A stretch of DNA of 64,000 nt from Propionibacteriaceae bacterium (lineage in GTDB: Bacteria > Actinomycetota > Actinomycetes > Propionibacteriales > Propionibacteriaceae). Position 1 is the stretch's first letter; every line of letters begins with the position of its first letter. This document shows, one piece after another, positions 60,336 through 64,000 of this stretch. A program made the translations under genes and the position numbers. The DNA lies in assembly GCA_016717345.1 (NCBI GenBank), contig JADKFR010000013.1, forward strand, positions 62,001-126,000. The letters run 5' to 3'. The notes beneath the pieces were generated by a model. It had not been told where the DNA came from. It saw only the letters and a list, made by a program, of their open reading frames with translations, and did no database searches.

Positions 60336-61651
60336 TCAGCTGTCGGCCATCTCGCCGGCCAGGAACTCGGCGTAGGCGGGCAGGTCGAGTTGGCCTGAGC
60401 CCGACACGCCGATCACGATCACGGGCGACTCGCCGTCCAGGGTCGCCTGGCGAGCCTGACGCAACGCACCGGCGATCGCGTGGTTCGACTCCGAGGCCGG
60501 AACGATCCCCTCGGCCCTGGCGAAGAGCACCCCCGCCTCGAACGCCTCGCGCTGCTTGACCGAGATGGCCCCGATCAGGCCTTCGTGGTAGCAGTGGCTG
60601 ACCAGGGGAGACATGCCGTGGTAGCGCAATCCGCCGGCGTGGACCGGGTCGGGACGAACTCGTTGCCGAGGGTGTACATCTTCAGCAACGGCGTCAGGTG
60701 GGCGGTGTCGCCGAAGTCGTAGCGGTACTCGCCCTCGGTCAGGGACGGGGCGGCCTTCGGTTCGCAGGCCACGATCGTGGTGTTGGAGCGCCCCTCCAGG
60801 TTCTCCCGGATGAACGGGAAGCTGATCCCCGCCAGGTTGGAGCCGCCCCCCGCGCAGGCGAACAGGAAGTCGGCCGGCTGCTCGTCGAAGAGCTCCAGCT
60901 GCTTCAACGCCTCCTGGCCGATCACTGTCTGGTGCAGCATCACGTGGTTCAGCACACTGCCCAGGGAATAGCTGGCGTTCGGGTCCTTGGCGGCGGCCTC
61001 CACCGCTTCGCTGATCGCCATGCCGAGCGACCCGGTGGTGTCGGGGAACTTCTCGCGCAGGGCACGTCCGGCCTCGGTCAACTCCGAGGGGCTGGAGGTG
61101 ACGGTGGCGCCGAAGGTCTCCATCAACACGTGGCGGTAGGGCTTGCCCTCATACGAGCTGCGGACCTGCCAGATGTCACAGCTGAGGCCGAAGATCTGGC
61201 AGGCGAAGGCCAACGCCGACCCCCACTGCCCGGCGCCCGTTTCGGTGGTCAGCCGGGTACGGCCGGCGACCATGTTGTAGTACGCCTGCGCGACGGCTGA
61301 GTTGGTCTTGTGGCTGCCCACCGGCGACGCGCCCTCGTACTTGTAGTAGATGCGCGCGGTGGTGCCGATCGCCTTCTCGAGCCGTCGCGCCCGGTAGAAG
61401 GGGGACGGACGCCACAGGCGGTAGATGTCGTGTACCTCGGTCGGAATCTCGATCCAGCGCTCGGTGGACGTTTCCTGCGCGATCAGGCCCATCGGGAAGA
61501 GGGCGCTCAGGTCCTCGGGAACCAGCGGCTGCTGCGTCCCCGGGTGAAGGTGCGGGGGCGGTGGGGTCGGGAGATCGGCCACCAGGTTGTACCAGTGGGT
61601 CGGCATCTGAGACTCGTCGAGAACAACTTTGGTCTGCTTGGGATCAGTCAC
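60336..61651 (-). pseudogene. trpB: TrpB2-type tryptophan synthase beta chain, one frameshift
   Basis: A full TrpB-like sequence of about 440 residues is split into two frames. The first part (from GTG 61651) has TRIYYKYEGASPVGSHKTNS-like PLP motif (KYEGASPVGSHKTNSA), GAGQWG and LFACAGGGSNLAG. The second part, in another frame, reads RYHGMSPLVSHCYHEGLIGA through ESNHAI to the stop at 60336. The reading frame breaks near 60650: one base seems to be missing in the sequence coding EFVPDPVHAGG. TrpB2 makes tryptophan from serine and indole. The loss is probably a sequencing error. Confidence 0.85.
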
Positions 61652-61791
61652 GAGCAGCACTCTAGAACCTCCCACCCCCCGTCGCCCGGAACGTCCGCGC
61701 ACTGCTCCTGAACGCCCGCCGCAGGCCCGAATCGGCTGCCCGAACCGCCGGCGTCCGGCAGTCGCGGGTGGGACCAGGTGGCCCCGGCGGG

Positions 61792-63277
61792 TCAGGGACG
61801 GGACCAGATTCCGGCGATCCAGGCCTCGACGGCATCCGGGTCACGGGGCAGGTGATTCCGAGAGCACCTCGGCCCCGGTCGGGGTGATCGCGATGTCGTC
61901 CTCGATCCGGACGCCGATACCGCGAAGTTCCTCCGGCACGAGCAGATCGGTGCTCTTGAAGTAGAGCCCCGGCTCGACGGTGATCACCATCCCGGCCTGC
62001 AGCACCCCGTCCCGGTAGTGGTCCGCCCGGGCCTGGGCGCAGTCGTGGACGTCCAGCCCCAGGTGATGGGACGTGCCGTGGACCATCCACCGTCGGTGGT
62101 GACCACCGGTCACCGGATCCAGGGACGCGGCGGCCGTCACCGGCAGCAGCCCCGCTCCTCGAGATGACGGGCGATCACCGCGACCGCCGCAGCGTGGACG
62201 TCGGAGAACTCGCTCCCGGCCGCGCCGCGTCCATCCCGGCCTGTTGGGCCTCGAGCACTGCCGTGTACACCCGGCGCTGGGCGGGGAGAAGAGCCCTGAG
62301 ACCGGCAGGGTGCGGGTGATGTCGGCGGTGTAGAGCGAGTCCACCTCGACCCCGGCGTCCAGGAGCAGCAGGTCGCCGGGCGCAGCTCGCCATCGTTGCG
62401 GATCCAGTGCAGGGTGTTGGCGTGGTCGCCACCGGCCGCGATCGTGTCGTACCCGATCGCGTTGCCCTGGTGGCGGGCATGCAGCCCGAAGATCCCCTCG
62501 ACCCAGCGTTCCCCCCGTCCCCGCCGGACGGCCTCGGGCAGGTCGGCGACCACCGCCTCGAAGCCCACCGCGGTCGCGGCGCAGGCCGCCCGGAGCTCCG
62601 CGAGCTCGAAATCGTCCTTGGCCAGGCGTTGTTCCGATAGGGCGACCAGCAGGTCGTCGTCGGCGACCCGGGCCTGGACCACGTCCACGGCGTGCTCGGT
62701 GCGCAGGCCGTCCAGGGTGACGGTGAGGTCGGCGTCCGCCGTCCGCACGATCCGGACGGACACCGCATCGAGATTCTTCGCCAGCGCCGCCGGGAGCTCC
62801 GAGATCGGCGCGCAGGCCAGGCCGGTGAGTGCAGCCATCTCGGCCAGCGACTCCCGGGTGCCCACCCACATCTCCCCGTAGCGGGCGTCGGCGTAGAACT
62901 CCGGATCGGTGCGGGAGCGCGCGGCGAAGTACAGGGTCGCTGCGGGGCCTGCGTCCGTCGGCTCCAGCACCAGGACCGACCCGGGCTCCCGGTCGCGCCC
63001 AGACCCGACAGGTGAGCGAAGGCCGAATGTGGACGGAAGCGGTAGTCGGTGTCGTTGGCGCGCGGCTTCAGTTCGCCGGCAGGAATCACCAGTCGTTCCC
63101 CAGGAGGCAGCGGCGATCGCGTCCCGGCGCTGCGGCGTCAGACCGCGGCCGGAAGCGGGTTCGGCAGCGCGTCGGGGTACGGGGCCCAGCCCTGCAGGAT
63201 GAACTCGCGGAACGGCTCCGAGAACGGGTTTGTCGATTGGGGAGCTCCACGGTTGGCTCGGGCGCTGCTCGGTCCAT
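61792..63277 (-). pseudogene. pepP: Xaa-Pro aminopeptidase (M24B), several frameshifts
   Basis: Pieces of one protein of about 490 residues are spread over three frames. From the start (ATG 63277) they are: NPFSEPFREFILQGWAPY; then ANDTDYRFRPHSAFAHLSGL; then LVLEPTDAGPAATLYFAARS; then GNAIGYDTIAAGGDHANTLH; then LLLLDAGVEVDSLYTADITR (metal ligand Asp); then GTSHHLGLDVHDC; then VITVEPGLYFK. Its true end is at 61792, where DPDAVEAWIAGIWSRP ends in a stop. At least seven frame changes occur, and those examined are restored by adding bases. It is divergent from the zinc-ribbon gene. Confidence 0.82.
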
Positions 63278-63327
63278 CTCCTGATGCTAATCCCGCTAGA
63301 GTCGGTCCCCACACCACAGGAGGCGCG

Positions 63328-64000
63328 ATGAAGGCTGCCGCAGCGGCACAGCGGGGTTGCTCGACCTGCAGGCGATCGACACCGTGATCGCCCAGTTGGA
63401 ACACCGTCGCCGCTCGCTGCCAGCATGCCCAGATCGCCAGGGGCCACAAGCTGCGGGCGTCCCTGGGGGAGTCGCTGGTGGCCGCCCGGACCCTGGTCAG
63501 CGACCTCGAAGCGGAGATGGACAAGGCCGAATCCGATCTGGTCCCGGTGAAGGAGCGACGGGCTCGGGACCAGCGCCGCCTGGACGGGGGGACCGTCACC
63601 GACCCCAAACAGCTCAGGCCTGATCGAGGAGATCGACCACCTGAAGCGGCGGATCTGGCGGACCTGAGGACATCCAGCTCGAGGTGATGGAGCGACTGGA
63701 GACCGCCACCGGGATGCGCGACAGCCTGCAGGAGGAACGCACCGAGGTCGAGCATTCCCTGCGGGCGTTGATCGCCTCCCGCGACGCGCTCGTCAGCCAG
63801 ATCGACGACCAACTGGCCGAGCAGCGCGCTCGGCAGGAGGCTGCCGCGGCCGCGTTGCCCGCCGAGCTGGTTGCGCTGTACCGGCGGATCGCCGCGCGCA
63901 GCGGCGGGCTCGGCGCAGCTCCCCTGAACGGACGGCGGTGCGGCGGCTGCCAACTGGAGGCGACCGCCACGGCGCTGGCGGAGTACGCTGCCGCTGCCGA
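63328..64000 (+). pseudogene. C4 zinc-ribbon / coiled-coil protein (CT398-like), frameshifted and cut by the window end
   Basis: ATG 63328 follows the ribosome binding site AGGAGG (63318-63323). The pieces MKAAAAAQRG, LLDLQAIDTVIAQLEHRRRS, GHKLRASLGESLVAARTLVS, SGLIEEIDHLKRR and EVMERLETATGMRDSLQEER lie in different frames. They add up to an N-terminal coiled coil of the CT398-like family, followed by CGGCQLEAT, half of the C-terminal zinc ribbon. Four small deletions explain the frame changes. The gene runs off the right edge. Function of the family unknown. Confidence 0.75.

Noticed and set aside
59972..60559. Arg/Pro-rich open frame in the 59.9-60.6 kb gap
   Set aside because: It overlaps the end of the trpB-like gene and has no recognisable domain or ribosome binding site.
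1..64000. Prophage, insertion sequence, integrase or CRISPR array
   Set aside because: No transposase, integrase, phage structural gene, or regularly spaced direct repeat array was seen.

Overview
The window is chromosomal DNA of a high-GC actinobacterium. The markers are mycothiol S-conjugate amidase (Mca), the GlgA/GlgM-GlgC pair, DUF3117, DUF4307 next to greA, the succinylase branch of diaminopimelate synthesis, and many genes whose start codon lies 6-8 nt after a TANNNT -10 box (leaderless transcripts). Several runs follow the gene order of Mycobacterium tuberculosis: mca / small membrane protein / thioredoxin-domain protein / hemolysin III / Z-prenyl synthase / phoH2, then dapD-dapE-LOG-DivIVA-DUF3117-glgA-glgC, then the O-methyltransferase-tatB-MgtE/CBS-DUF1003-mrp group. 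A family inside the Actinobacteria cannot be fixed from the sequence; the catabolic-looking enzymes (sugar ABC permease plus LacI, pullulanase) would suit a member of the Propionibacteriales, but that is inference. No prophage, insertion sequence, CRISPR array or rRNA operon was seen.

Layout. 0-2.3 kb: end of a sugar ABC permease, a LacI regulator, a tRNA with UAA anticodon and a Bax-inhibitor-like membrane protein. 2.3-9.9 kb: Nudix hydrolase, zinc metallopeptidase, orphan D12 adenine methylase, lipoprotein, DNA repair and protein repair enzymes (Mpg, MsrA, Ung), and a 0.7-kb repeat-rich gap at 6.6-7.3 kb. 10-20 kb: AI-2E-family permease, DUF4097-like/DUF2089 pair, greA, mca cluster and phoH2. 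20-32 kb: xseAB, ispH, ilvA, rmuC, M18 aminopeptidase, ychF, and an ABC exporter preceded by a 16-codon leader ORF. 32-43 kb: pullulanase, a three-gene sulfur-relay operon under a CsoR/CstR-like operator, transketolase, DMT exporter and VanW protein. 43-55 kb: fdxA-dapC, dapD/dapE, LOG, DUF3117, glgA/glgC, dapA and tatB. 55-60 kb: MgtE/CBS protein, DUF1003, mrp, CitE-like lyase and a stress-protein-like membrane protein. 60-64 kb: trpB-like, pepP-like and zinc-ribbon genes, all broken by small deletions.

How the genes work together. dapA, dapC, dapD and dapE supply meso-diaminopimelate and lysine, although they are spread over 11 kb rather than forming one operon. glgC and the divergent glgA make and use ADP-glucose for glycogen or maltose-1-phosphate; the cytoplasmic pullulanase can debranch the product. 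The sulfur operon (sulfide:quinone oxidoreductase-like flavoprotein, TusE/DsrC-like carrier, DsrE2-like protein) looks like a sulfide/persulfide-handling unit and is the most interesting candidate system in the window. Two genes (phoH2 and an ABC exporter) are preceded by very short ORFs with good ribosome binding sites. Quality warning: the last 3.4 kb contain about a dozen frameshifts while the first 60 kb show none, so the right end is probably low-accuracy sequence rather than a cluster of real pseudogenes.
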